Origin: Rhipicephalus microplus
Taxonomy: Eukaryota > Arthropoda > Arachnida > Ixodida > Ixodidae
Length of the DNA stretch: 64,000 nucleotides
Assembly (NCBI RefSeq): GCF_043290135.1
Contig: NC_134707.1
Location: 76,278,987 to 76,342,986, forward strand
Direction of reading: 5' to 3'
The position numbers and the translations under genes are program-made. Below, one piece after another: positions 1 to 11,046 of this stretch. Each line of letters starts with the position of its first letter. Within the stretch, counting starts at the first letter, position 1. Below the pieces are notes generated by a model that saw only the letters and a program-made list of their open reading frames with translations, had not been told where the DNA came from and did no database searches.

Positions 1-1290
1 AGTTGCTTCGCAGTTGTCGTAAATGATTAAAAAACAACATCAATTGCGTAATGATTCGAGACAGGACGAAAAGAAAACTTGAAGTACAGGAACAATAAAA
101 AAAATTTGAACTTCACACATTCTTACAAGGGTCATCACACCAGCATAGAAGGCGTACCTAAACCGAAGAAAAGATCGTAGAAAGAAAGAACCTGTGTGGC
201 TTTGTAATGGTTTGGCCGCTCGAACGGTCGGTAATCGAATTCCGGCCGCAGTGGCCCCACTTCGATGGAGATGAAATGCCAGAGTTCTTAAACTTAGGTG
301 CAAGTTACATAAAAACACCTGTTCAAAATTTCCGAAGTCTTCCAATGTATACCGCGTCTCTCGTGATCATATGGTGATTCCGGAACGTGCACACACTCTT
401 TAAACTTCAGTGGGTACGACACCGCCACTGCGCAAAGCTTTATTCCCACAAATGAATATTACGAAAAAAACAAGGATGTCATCTGCAAAGAAACACGTGT
501 AATGTATATTTAATAATAAAGTTCTCATCGCACATAGTGAAACCAAGAATGAAGGGCAGATACAGTACCAACCAAGAGCAGCAAGCAATGTTTACGAAGT
601 GAAATACGCGATTCATGCACACGAGAATCAAGCATACAGCCGTCAGCGTGTCTGTTGCTTACACGAAATTGGTGCCGGTACAAATTATGCATGCGGAATA
701 CCGGCTGGAAACTTACGCTGTGAATGGATGATCTGTTTGTCGGATGCCACTTGTCATGTTTGATTTTCACTGTTGAAAAGGCCTTCATTTCGGGTCTCTT
801 AGGAAACGATACAGCTTCCAGAGTTTTTGCAATGATTAGTGCTCTGCGGCACGCAATACCCGCTACGGTGACGGTAGCGAGCGCATTAAACAGGAGAAAA
901 GCGAGCGCCAGCACAATTATTCGGGCGCAGCGAACACGCAGAAGTGACTGAGTGGATTCAAAATGGCAGCCATGCCGCCGCTAAGGCCGAGAAGGCGGCA
1001 CCTGCCCTCACAAAGGCTGACACCACTCTAAGCGGGGGCGCGCGCATCGAGGCACTCTACCCAAGGTTAAGAGTTCAGGCTGTCAAGGTTGATGGACGTG
1101 TTTTTTGAGCGCTCCGGATCGACTGCGCAGATAAGTGTTTTTGCATGTTTTGAGCTTGTCTTTATAATTATAAGGCAGCGGTTGAAATCTTCGTAGCACT
1201 TATTTTATGGTACGGCTTTTTCATGGGCCAGACACCAGGTAGTGATTAGTTAGTGCGGGTATGTGTGTGTTGAAAATTTTTTGTTGTTTT
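1..1290. other. No recognisable gene
   Basis: Only short overlapping open frames occur here, with no domain, no matching splice sites and no repeat family I recognise. The last part, from roughly 950 onward, may be the 5' untranslated region of the LINE that follows, but I cannot fix its 5' end. Confidence 0.5.
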
Positions 1291-1430
1291 TTTTGCCACC
1301 CCGTGGGGTAGGTGCGCGTACATTGAACCCGCAAATTTTTGTAGTAGAGCTTAGACTTTCTTTTTTTTTCGAAGTGCAAGGCTCGAGTTTAGTAATTATC
1401 GAGTATAGCGACAATTGGTGTCAGAAAGGC

Positions 1431-2462
1431 ATGGTTAAAAAGACTGTAAAGTGTTCAGGATGTGGAGTGGGTTCGAAAGTGGACCCAAGCGTAGAAGCGG
1501 ATGGAGAAGAGGCTGACGCGAAGTGTAGGCAATGTGAGGTCGAGGAAAAAATGGAGAAAATGATTGTTGCCCAGAGTGAACTGCTGATGAGAATCGCCGA
1601 GCTCGAGACTGCGTTGGCGACAGAGCAAGAGAAAACGAGGGCAATGGGAGAAAGACTGAAGGCCGCCGAGGAAGCGCTAGCGAAGCTGAACAAAGAAGCG
1701 ACCTACTGAGAGAACAGTAGGGAACCGGCAACCAGAACGGTGGAGAAGGAAAAGCAAGCAAGTTTGGAAAAAAAACAGGTTTAGCCGGTTCAACTGTCGC
1801 AAGGCCCAGCTTCAGCGAGGTAGTGGTGGGGAAGGGAGGGAACAAAGCAGCTGGCGTCACAGGTGCAAGTAGCCCCGAGGTGCAGAACGCTCCAGCTGAA
1901 AAGTCACAGCATGTGACAATCGCCGGGGACTCGAATTTAAATCGATGCACAGAAGCCATCAAAGAGAGGGTAAGAGGTGACAAGATGGTTGCAGTAGGGG
2001 CGTTCGTTCCCAGGACGCAAGCTGGAAGCAGTCATGAGGCAAGCGAGCGCAAAGCTCAAAACGACAGCTCATATACGAAACCTCGTGATAATTTCAGGCG
2101 GTTTAAACGATGTCCTCAATGAAGATGCAGCAGGAATAGCAGCCACACTGGCGAAAGGTGTCGATGACATGCCCGCCACTTCTCCTAAGGTACAGGTAGT
2201 GACATGCACGATACCGGAGGTACCGGTGCGTGATAGCAACCTGCAAAGAGCGGTGGTCAACGCAAACCAAGAGATATGGCGGATGAGTCGAGAGAAAGGC
2301 TTCGAAGTGGTGGAAATAAACAGAGAGGTGCATAGGAGGGAGGGTTTTCAACGAGACAGAATTCACTTCGATGGGCGGCTAGGTCATGAGGTGGGTTGGC
2401 GACTTTCAGGACGCGCAGTAGCTTTTTTGGGGGGCAAGCGAGCCCTTCGGGGTGCAGGATAG
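1431..2462 (+). pseudogene. LINE ORF1: nucleic-acid chaperone-type protein with SGNH esterase-like domain, frameshifted
   Basis: The reading starts at ATG 1431 with paired CxxC motifs (KCSGCG, and KCRQC about 25 residues on), followed by a heptad-like coiled coil rich in E, L and A, as in CR1 ORF1 proteins. It hits TGA at 1707-1709, then resumes in another frame from about 1823 with AGDSN, which matches the SGNH nucleophile block. It shifts again near 2020-2040 into a stretch with SGGLNDVL (GxND block III) and DRIHFDG (the DxxH block V), ending at 2462. The product would bind the LINE RNA, and the esterase may act on lipids or membranes; that role is unproven. At least one nonsense change and two frameshifts make this copy dead. 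Confidence 0.72.
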
Positions 2463-5400
2463 CTAGTAACGAGGAAAACAACCAGGGAGACTCTTCGACA
2501 GGTGGTATGGACAGATACGATTCCAAAGTGGCACCAATATCTAAGATAGGTAGAGTCCGGGGCAAAAATAGACGTAGCCACGAGCGCCGAGCCAATGCAG
2601 ACATAGGGTATATTAACATGCAGGGTGGTAGGAACAGGCTGAAGTGGGAAGAGATAGAAGAACAGCTAAGGGAAGAGAGGCCGATGGTATGTGGTTTTGT
2701 AGAAACACATCTCAGGGACATGGAACAACCTCCGAACAATCCGGACTACGCGTTGGAATATTGTAATAGAACAGAAGGCAGCAGAAAGGGGGGTGGTATT
2801 GGGGCATTCATTCATAAAAGTACAGACTGGCAAAGGGTCAAGCAGGAGTGCAAGGAACATTTATGGCTAAAAGGGAAAGTGGCCGGTCAAATGACACTCC
2901 TTGGTTTCGTGTACTTGTGGACGGGAGCAAAGGCCAGAGAGGAAAACCAGGCAATGGTAGAGTGTATATCAAAGGACATTCAGGAGTTAGGAAGAGAGTG
3001 CGAGATAGTTATACTAGGAGACATGAATGCGCACATCGAAGATATAGATGGGTATACCGACCCGACAGGCAAAATGATCATGGATCTGTGTGAAAGGCTT
3101 GATTTGATCATTTGCTACAGTACCGAGAAGTGTGAAGGGCAAATAACAAGGGAGGTAGGAAGGCTTCAGTCGACGATAGATTATGCACTGATGTCACATA
3201 AGCTGTATGATAAGCTCAGGGGAATGCACATAGATGAAGGTGGCTCCAGAAGTCTGGGTAGCGATCACAAACGTATCAAGCTAAGTTTCGGAAGAGCAGT
3301 GAAAGTGGGAAGGAGACAAGATGAGGAACTACAGGAAAATTTTTATCCAGAAAGGCAAATTGAAATAGCCAATAAACAAATTGAGAAAGTAATCACGGAG
3401 GATAATAAGACAGTTTGGACATACACGAATCTAATTAGACTCTTTGAGCTAGAGCTTGCTAAGACTCGTGACAAATCACCCCGGAAAAGAAGACACAAAC
3501 CCAAAAGTTGGTGGGATGAGGAAGTTAAGAGAGCCATAGCAAAACGTCAGGAAGCCTCTAGGGAACACAGACAAGCTAAGCAGCGGGGTGAACCGACAGA
3601 TGATGTTGAAAGAAAATGGGCAACCTTTCTAAGCTGTAGAAGGGATGCATCCCTTCTGATCAATGAAAAGATTAGAAGGAAGGGAGCTCAGTGGCTGGCA
3701 GAAGTACATAAAAAAGATAGAAAGGCAGCTGCGAAATTTTGGAACCATCTAAACTCCCTAAGAAATGAGACGAGCCTAGAGCAGAGTTTTATAACTACAG
3801 CGCAAGGTGCTAGGCTAGAAGGGGACGAAGCTATTGAATATATAAGAACAAGGGTGACAGAAAAATTTCAACAAAGAAGTACTTTATGCACCACAATAGA
3901 CAAGGACGAATCAAGTGGTGCAATGGCTCCATTTTCACAACAAGAGTGGGAAAGGGCTGAGAAAAGGGTTCCTAGTAGTACATCAATAGGCCCAGATGGC
4001 ATTCCAATTAGGCTGATAAAGACATTAGGTCCGAAGTCTAAGCAGGCTTTGAGAGAGGCAGTGAGCACAATAATAATCGATGGTGAAGTTCCCTATGCAT
4101 GGAAACTTAGCAGGATGAGCATGATCTATGAATGAAAGGGGGACAAAGCTGACATAAACAACTACCGTCCTATAACAGTGACATCAGTGGTCTACAGGCT
4201 GGCGATGCAGATTATAAAGGAAAGACTGCAGGCGTGGAGAGAGGATGAGGGGGTACTGGGGGAACTGCAGAATGGGTTTCGGAAACACAGGAGGTTGAAA
4301 GACAATCAGTTCTCACTGACGCAGTGCATCGAAATAGCAGAAAAAGAACACAGGCCCCTGTGGCTAGCATTTTTGGATATCAAGGGAGCGTACGATAGCG
4401 TGGTTCAAGAGGAATTGTGGGGAATACTGGACACACTAGGCGTGGAACATGTAGTCACTAATCTTTTAAAGGGTATCTATAAAGGTAACAAGGTAGTTAT
4501 AAAGTGGGAAAAACAGGTATCCAAGCCTGCAGAGGTAAAACGGGGGCTTAGGCAGGGGTGACCCCTGTCACCCTTATTATTCAAGATGTACCTACAAGGA
4601 TTAGAGGCAAAATTAGAGGGAAGTGGACTGGGCTTCAACCTCTCTTTAGTCAACAAGGAAAACTTATTGATCAGGCACTACCAGCATTAATGTACGCAGA
4701 TGATATAGTGCTAATGGCCAACAACAAGGAAGATTTACAGAGATTGATGGACATCTGCGGTAATGAGGGAGATAGGTTAGATTTTATATTCAGTAAGGAA
4801 AAATCAGCAGTCATGATTTTCAATGACAACGAAGGTAGTGAGCTTAGAATACAGGAGGTCACGCTAGAAATAACAGATAAATACAAATATCTTGGCGTAT
4901 GGATAAGCAATGGGACCGAGTATCTGAGGGAACACGAAATATACGAGACGACTAAAGGTAACAGGAATGCAGCAGTCATGAAAAATAGGGCACTGTGGAA
5001 TTACAATAGGTATGATGTTGTGAGAGGAATATGGAAAGGGGTCATGGTTCCTGGGCTGACGTTCGGCAATGCGGTCTTGTGCATGAGATCAGAAGTTCAA
5101 GCAAGATCAGAAATTAAGCAACGGGGAATAGGTAGGCTTGCTTTAGGAGCTCACGGGAATACACCAAATCAGGGAGTACAAGGTTATCTGGGATGGACAT
5201 CATTTGAGGGCAGGGAAGCTAGCAGCAAGATAAAATTTGAGAAACGATTGAGAGAAATGGGGGAAGAGCGTTGGGCTAGGAAGGTTTTCAGCTACTTGTA
5301 CATGAAGAATGTCGATGCAAAATTGAGAAAGCGAACCAGGAAGTTTACCGGTAAATACTTAGAAAACAGCAGGTGGCCAAACCAAAAAGAACTATCGGTT

Positions 5401-5813
5401 AAGAAGAAAGTCAAAGAAACGGAGACTGACATGTGGAGAATGGGCATGATTAAGAAGTCCGCACTAGAGATCTATCGAACTTTTAAGCAGAAAATTGCCA
5501 AGGAAAGGATCTATGATAATACTCGGGGTAGTTCTCTACTGTTTGAGGCCAGGACGGGAGTACTGCGAACCAAGACATATCAGGCCAAATACGAAGGGTA
5601 GACACAGTATGCAGTGCGTGTGGAGAGGAAGAAGAAACTGCCGAACACTTGATAATGTTCTGTAAAGGGCTTCACCCTATAGTTCAGGATGATGGCGCAG
5701 AGTTTTTCAAAGCACTGGGGTTTAGGGACCGGGAGGGCAAAATAAACTTTAAGCGGGTAGACTTAAGCAGAAGGAGGTTATCTGATTGGTGGCTGAAGTC
5801 AAGGCACGAGTGA
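2396..5813 (+). pseudogene. LINE ORF2: endonuclease-reverse transcriptase, broken by two stops and two frameshifts
   Basis: ORF2 overlaps the end of ORF1. The APE-like endonuclease runs from about 2600 (YINMQGGRNRLKW, VETHL, GDMNAHIED, GSDHKRI). The reverse transcriptase has SIGPDGIP, NNYRPITV, FLDIKGAYDSV, a broken RQG-C-PLSP block and MYADDIVL at 4690-4710. The C-terminus, read in a third frame from about 5598, has CSACGEEEETAEHLIMFC, the usual LINE zinc motif, and ends at TGA 5811-5813. Lesions are TGA 4133-4135, TGA 4559-4561 replacing the cysteine of RQGC, a frameshift near 4650-4665, and another near 5600. Function in an intact copy would be target-primed reverse transcription. Confidence 0.85.
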
Positions 5814-5965
5814 AAATTAAACTCTTCACTGTAAAGTACGAATCCTAAAACTCACTTTTTAAGGAAAAAAAACAATAGTTTTTGGTTCATTAAGTATTAT
5901 GGCTTGGTGGCGCTAGCCACCGCCCGATCTAAAGGGTACAGCCATATCCATCCATCTATTGAAGT

Positions 5966-6200
5966 CCTTGAAAAATAAACTAAAGTAGCGCCTTTCGTGT
6001 CAATGTGCCTCTCCCCTCGCGTGCATTGCAGATAGTAAACGACGTTAGTTTAAGGGCTGTGTGGCTCCTGGCCGCAAAGATGAGCTTGTGCTCATGTTTC
6101 CGTTAAAGAGTATCTGGGCGCTGCGGTTCTAGGCGATGCACTGAAAAAGTGATTGAGAAAGGAAAAAATATAAAAAGTAACGTTAAATACGACGATGTGA
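5966..6200. other. Short spacer between the LINE and the P-type element
   Basis: I see no open frame or repeat I recognise. It may include the left terminus of the P-type transposon, but I could not identify a terminal inverted repeat by eye. Confidence 0.4.
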
Positions 6201-6204
6201 CGTG

Positions 6205-6212
6205 TATATAAG
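6205..6212 (+). promoter_or_regulatory. Possible TATA box for the P-type transposase gene
   Basis: TATATAAG lies about 310 bp upstream of the THAP start codon at 6525. The distance would require a long 5' UTR, and the match is common by chance, so this is only a candidate. Confidence 0.25.
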
Positions 6213-6865
6213 TAAGTGGCATGCAGTGGCAAAAGACATCACCGCCAGCACGCAATACTCAACGCGATAGCCCACCGTTTGCATGCAGACGCGCTCAGCG
6301 GTCACGTTCTCGATGGCAGCGCCACTGCTGTCCGTGTAATAAACTCGGCGGTGCTAAGAATCTGCAGCATGACGCACTAACCTTTGTGAAGGTATCGCAA
6401 ACGCCATTTTGTTTGTCCACTTTCGCGGTGTTTGTTTGTGGCTAGGCGTGCGCGCTTGGTATTGTTGTGTAGCCGGAGTTCGACCGCGCGTGAGTGTGTG
6501 CACGGTAATCCTGCACGTTTCGGGATGCCGACCTGCTGTGCCAGCGGTTGCAAAAGCAGGTACAGCAGAGGAAAGAAGCTATTTTCGCTTCCGCGAGGAA
6601 AAGACAATGCCGCTCGGCAAGAAGTGAGGCTCCAGCGTATGGAAGGACTGACTTGGACCCTGTATCGTCGCGGCTTTGTGAGGTGAGTACCGGCGAGCTA
6701 AACTCTATCGTTTCGCTTGTATTCGTGTTTACAGTGTTGCGGTACTGTCAAGCTCGAGCATCACACAAAGAGAGTAACCCCGTCGATGGTAAACGTGCAT
6801 GCCAGTTGAAACGCGTGCCGCGTTTAGTGCCATGTAAACGTTGCGTCTCTGGCTTGATCCATGCC

Positions 6866-7025
6866 GACCGCGGCGGCTGCATTTTCGATTGAGGCGGAAA
6901 TGTTGGGGCCTGTGTGCTTAGCATTATATGCACGTTATTGAATACCAGGTCGTCGAAATTTCCATAGCTCTCCAAAAGGGCGTCCCTCATAATCAAATTG
7001 TGGTTTTGGAGCGTTAAACGCCAGA

Positions 7026-7073
<48 letters not shown>

Positions 7074-7075
7074 TC
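6866..7075 (+). mobile_element. tRNA-derived tick SINE with (ATT)n tail, in intron 1
   Basis: The body matches other copies in this window: CGGCGGCTGCATTTTCGATT, then a diverged GTGTGCTTAG...GTTTTGGAGCGTTAAACGCC block, then ATT repeats at 7027-7072. It sits between THAP exons 1 and 2. Confidence 0.8.
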
Positions 7076-7464
7076 GTTTGATCCAGAAATAATCGTCGAC
7101 TATGTTACAAAGTAAATGTAATGGATATATTCAAGTGCTAAACTAAACTTTGTTTATTGGCCGACGTATAGTTAAATGACTCCCGCGTGTGTGTGTGTAT
7201 GGGAGTTAGGACTTTATGTATAAAGGCGTGGGCAGCGTTCTGAATATCGCATTATTTCGTTTAAGCATGTGCTCCAGCGCGCTCAGTATTCAGAAGCTCT
7301 GTGGTTGAAATAAGGACACGCAAGGCTAAATGGTGCGTATTTCTACATACTGTACGCACCGTGTGCTAGTCTGGTGGGAAGAGAATGTGGCAAACAGTGC
7401 GTAGTCGTGTACGTGTTGACACTAAAGGTTAATTTAGTTTCTTTTAGAGCGTGCTGTTTCATTG

Positions 7465-7516
7465 ATTGATTGATATCTGGGGTTTAACGTCCCAAAACCA
7501 CTATATGATTATGAGA
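7465..7516 (-). mobile_element. 3' fragment of the tick SINE
   Basis: It reads TGATTGATATCTGGGGTTTA...ACGTCCCAAAACCACTATAT, the reverse of the SINE 3' end. It is flanked by a perfect 12-bp duplication GCTGTTTCATTG (7453-7464 and 7517-7528), so it entered as a 5'-truncated copy. Confidence 0.85.
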
Positions 7517-7988
7517 GCTGTTTCATTGTGTAACAGTAGGCGCGAATAATTCCTTACCTAGGACCACTTCACTGCGGACCAATTCGAGCCGATACTGCTG
7601 CGCAAGTTTGGTGCTAAAAAGTTGTAGAGAGACGCGGCGCCTACGATCTTCAGTCAAGAGCATTTGCAAACGTCAGGTAAGCCAATCGCGTTAAAAAACT
7701 GGAGAATTTTAAGTCCGTCTTCATTGTTTTCTGCATCACCCATAATTGCTTCTCAGCCTTTCACTAACCTGAAACATGTCGTCTTGCATATAGGTGTTGT
7801 GCACTGTTTGTGTATAGGTAATGGCTTTTCTTTGGTATAATTAATGCATTTTTTTTTCATTCTCCAGAATGCAATGATTCAGCCCGCTCATCTTGTGGCC
7901 TTAATCTACTACTAACAGCAGCTGCTCTTGTTGATGGCGAGTTGACAGTTAAGCACATCTCATGCCTTTTCCCTCTTCGTTATCATTA

Positions 7989-8040
7989 ATACATGTTTGG
8001 ATTATGCAGAAGCAATACATGTTTGGATTATGCAGAAGCC
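7989..8040. repeat. 26-bp tandem duplication spanning a splice acceptor
   Basis: The unit ATACATGTTTGGATTATGCA plus six more bases occurs twice (7989-8014 and 8015-8040, last base different). Each copy carries a TTATGCAG acceptor. Only the second keeps the phase-1 frame of the exon at 8036. Confidence 0.85.
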
Positions 8041-8710
8041 AAAGAGACACCCTGCCCATCAGCTACGAATGTGCTTCTGACACCAACTGCTGTTGATGGT
8101 GAGTTCTTACTGCATTTATTACTTACCGTAATTACAAACGTGCTTTATGCCTTCATTGATGTTTTATAATTTGCAGGCTATGTAGCCAACAGTGATGCCA
8201 CTCAAGCAGGGTTAGGTTCTTTACAAGGTAACGTAGCTAACAGACATGCTGCATGTAGTCGAAGCATTGTAACGGCTTGTAACTTGTATCCATTGGTTTA
8301 TATATTTTACAATCATGTCTGTAGGGGTGTGCTGCAGATCCACAACATTCTGCTCCACAGTATGGTGTTCAGCACATTGCAAGCATTGAAAGCATTTCCG
8401 CTTGGGTTTTGGCATGCATTCTTATTATTGAAAAATTGTAATGCACCTGTGCGTATTGTAAATGCTTCAAGTAGTGTTGATGCTTGTTTGCCAAAATGCG
8501 ATGTAACAGAGATGATGGTCTTCTTCAATTGGTCTTTATCTTTTCTAGGTCACACTGCCATTGATTCAGCACCATCGGATTTTCCAGAAGGTAATGGCAG
8601 TGACATGTTGCTTTGAAATTTCACATAATTTATTGTTGACCTCATGTTGCAGATGCACCTTCAAGTTCCGAATGTGACGCACTGCCAGCTTGTTCAGCAG
8701 GTGAGTGCTA

Positions 8711-8918
8711 TCGGCTGCTGACCCGCAGGTCGCGGGTTCGATTCCCGGCTGCGGCGGCTGCATTTCCGATGGAGGCGGAAATGTTGTAGGTCCGTGTACT
8801 CAGATTTGGGTGCACGTTAAAGAACCCCAGGTGGTCAAAATTTCCGGAGCCCTCCACTACGGCGTCTCTCATAATCAAATGGTGGTTTTGGGACGTTAAA
8901 CCCCACAAATCAATCAAT
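8711..8918 (+). mobile_element. Full-length tick SINE inserted at an exon end
   Basis: It has a tRNA-like head with a B box (GGTCGCGGGTTCGATTCCC), the CGGCGGCTGCATTTCC core, the GGTGCACGTTAAAGAACCCC block and a CAATCAATCA tail. A 16-bp duplication, CAGCAGGTGAGTGCTA, flanks it at 8695-8710 and 8919-8934 and includes the 5' splice site of the exon at 8653-8700. Confidence 0.92.
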
Positions 8919-10174
8919 CAGCAGGTGAGTGCTACTTTTCATGATTTGTATAGGCATTGTATAGGCATGTGCCTTCCAGATGGTTTTGTTGGTTCCAACT
9001 ATCATATGTGCGCAGGTGTGAAAACCACCCATGAATCGAGCTGCCAGCCATTTCAAGCTTTCACGGTGCCTGTTGAGTGTAAGTGAAATTTCTGTTCAGT
9101 ATCATATACATTTTTTAATTTTAGTCACTGTCCATCCCTCATTGCCTGTGCTGCAACTGTGCTAATTTAAAGCTTTGGTGACTGTACCGGTCTTAAGTAC
9201 TACTAATAAGATTATCCGTCATTTACAGCTCAGCAGAACGTTTGTGCTGCCTGTGGAGGATTTCTGTCTGCTGAGGGCACAGCTGATGTCACCGGTAAGT
9301 GTTCAGTGCTACTGTTCTCACACACTATGCAATATACACTTGAGTGTGACACATCGCCGCCTACAGGAAATTACGTGCGCACTCGTAACAGATTGATATA
9401 TTGGTGCATTTAATAGTGCGGATGTGCTCCAAGTACTGGTGCCCTGTTTTCTTTCTTTTGCTGGTATGTTCATTCCGGTAAAGCGAGAGTAGTCGCACAC
9501 AACGTAAGTTTATTGGAGGAACATGTAAGCTGTGTTTTGTGTACAGAAATGCATAGCACACTGCTATACACTGCGCAACATCATCACACTATCACTTGTG
9601 ACACGCAATCAGCTGCCGTCTTGTAGCAACTCTGTCAAAAAAAGCTACAACAATGAAACCATGGCACTCTCGCCACTTTGTTTGAAATAGCCACCGCCAT
9701 TGATAACCCTACGTCATAACCGAGAGTACGTGCCATATATTCATGTCTTTACTCATTACTAACTATTGGCATAGAGAGGAGATGGTACACCAGACACTTG
9801 CTGCTCCCAAAATGTCTTTCTGCCTTCACACGCAGAGTACAAAGTGAGACGTGGCCACACTTGACTGTCCTGCCCCTATTTCGGATCAAGGACACGCCCC
9901 CACCAAAAAAAATTGTTCAACTGCATGCATTACGGGTTCTGCGCAGCTCCATTTGTCCCTCTTCATTGAGCAACAGTGTCAGCTTATGCTGTTTGTTAAA
10001 ACCACTGTTGTGTTCTCAAAAAGTTACGCTTACACTTTTCTGCTGAATAATATGGAGTGGCACTGATTTTTTTTGTTTCTTTAAATCCTCATGGTTCTCC
10101 CTCACATGCTAGTCTGGGTTAAATAGTGAAATTTTCAAACTCTTGTCACTTTCTGCTCAATCTGTGCTTTGCAG

Positions 10175-10587
10175 GCTCCAGTTCAAGTAGTTGGGGTGCT
10201 GATCAAGCAGTAGTAGCTGCCCTTCACAAAAGAATAGCTACATTGGAAGAGTGCTTGAACAACATGAAGCGGAAAGTTGCTACACTGCAACAACAGAAAA
10301 GCAGAGCAAACCGTAAAAATCATAAACTCACGCGGAACATCAAGAAGTACCTGTCACCAGATCAACTGCAAGGGATGTGGACTTCCAGTATGCGAGGAAA
10401 GCAATGGTCAACAGAGACTATACAGAAAGGCCTCAAGCTCCGTTTGGCATGTGGATCCAGAGGCTACAATGCAATCAGGGAGCTTGCTGTACCCCTTCCG
10501 AGTGAAAGAACTTAACAACGTCGTGTTGAAAACTACAAGTTCTCACCAGGAATTCTACATGAGGTTCTGAAGTCCCTTGCTTTAAAG
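10175..10587 (+). pseudogene. Coiled-coil and N-terminal catalytic part of the P-type transposase (exon 10)
   Basis: After acceptor TTTGCAG the frame reads a leucine-zipper-like coiled coil (HKRIATLEECLNNMKRKVAT), the usual dimerisation segment after the THAP domain. P-type transposase sequence follows (CGSRGYNAIREL, PLPSERT). TAA at 10513-10515 interrupts it, but the same frame continues QRRVENYKFSPGILHEVLKS to a donor at 10588, so this is a simple nonsense change. The exon ends in phase 0, matching the next exon. Confidence 0.75.
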
Positions 10588-10669
10588 GTGAAAGCATGGT
10601 GTAGCTGAATATATTTGTTACACTTATTCTCGTGAGCATCTCTTTCAGCAGTACACCTTGAGCAAAAGG

Positions 10670-10748
10670 TGAAACCTTTTCCAGAGCCTTCCACTATGGC
10701 ATGTCTCATGATCGTATCATGGTTTTCGCCCGTAAACCTAATATTTAT
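10670..10748 (+). mobile_element. Degenerate 3' part of the tick SINE
   Basis: CCAGAGCCTTCCACTATGGC and CATGGTTTTCGCCCGTAAAC match the SINE 3' half at lower identity. It lies in the intron between exons 10 and 11. Confidence 0.6.
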
Positions 10749-11046
10749 TAAGCTTTCATGTGTTGGTAGTGCCAGTGTTAGTGCCTGTCACTGCGCTCTT
10801 TGTCGTGCACGTTTTAGCGGCCATTCATAAAGTTTCCACAACATATTCTCACCTTTCCTTCACTTATGACTTCAGGTCCTCTAACTAGGCACAATTCCAC
10901 TTAAATTTCAATAGGTCATAATCTTCTTGCATGCAAACATCGAAATACAGCTTGCACTGTGCACTGCCTGTTTATTCTTGAAAAGCATTGTATTTTAAAT
11001 GTCTTTATTATTGGCTTTAATGCCTAATGCATGTTGCATATTTTAG

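Larger units (their letters stand above)
1291..5965 (+). mobile_element. CR1-like non-LTR retrotransposon (LINE), near full length, decayed
   Basis: The order is ORF1 (zinc-finger-like cysteines, coiled coil, SGNH esterase-like domain), then ORF2 (APE-type endonuclease, reverse transcriptase, C-terminal zinc-binding motif). A 3' UTR follows that ends in a short TCCATCCATC repeat near 5950-5960 instead of a poly(A) tail. CR1/L2-group LINEs characteristically end in short microsatellite repeats, and some carry an esterase domain in ORF1. The copy is inactive: it has several frameshifts and stops in both ORFs. The 5' boundary is a guess and I found no target-site duplication. Confidence 0.8.
6525..7676 (+). 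pseudogene. THAP zinc-finger domain of the P-type transposase (exons 1 and 2)
   Basis: Exon 1 opens MPTCCASGCKSRYSRGKKLF, a canonical THAP start with the first two zinc cysteines. It ends with ...SRLCE at donor GTGAGT (6683), and exon 2 (acceptor AG 7560-7561) continues DHFTADQFEP, so the joined C-E-D-H provides the C-x2-H half of the C2CH zinc site. The start codon and the exon-1 end lie in different frames, so a one- or two-base indel fell near 6635-6650. TAG at 7625-7627 stops exon 2 after ...FGAKKL. Exon 2 ends at donor GTAAGC (7677) in phase 1. The domain would bind the element's termini. Confidence 0.8.
7868..9294 (+). pseudogene. Seven short symmetric linker exons of the P-type transposase
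   Basis: Exons 7868-7936 (69 nt), 8036-8098 (63), 8177-8227 (51), 8549-8590 (42), 8653-8700 (48), 9016-9078 (63) and 9229-9294 (66) are each preceded by a pyrimidine-rich AG acceptor and followed by a GT donor, except the first, which has GC (GCGAGT). All begin and end in phase 1 and have lengths divisible by three, with no internal stop. They encode small, polar residues with scattered cysteines. The first two end alike (LLLTAAALVD and VLLTPTAVD), which suggests exon duplication. They probably form a flexible linker between DNA binding and catalytic parts. The exon calls rest on splice-site pattern plus open frame, not on transcripts. Confidence 0.65.
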
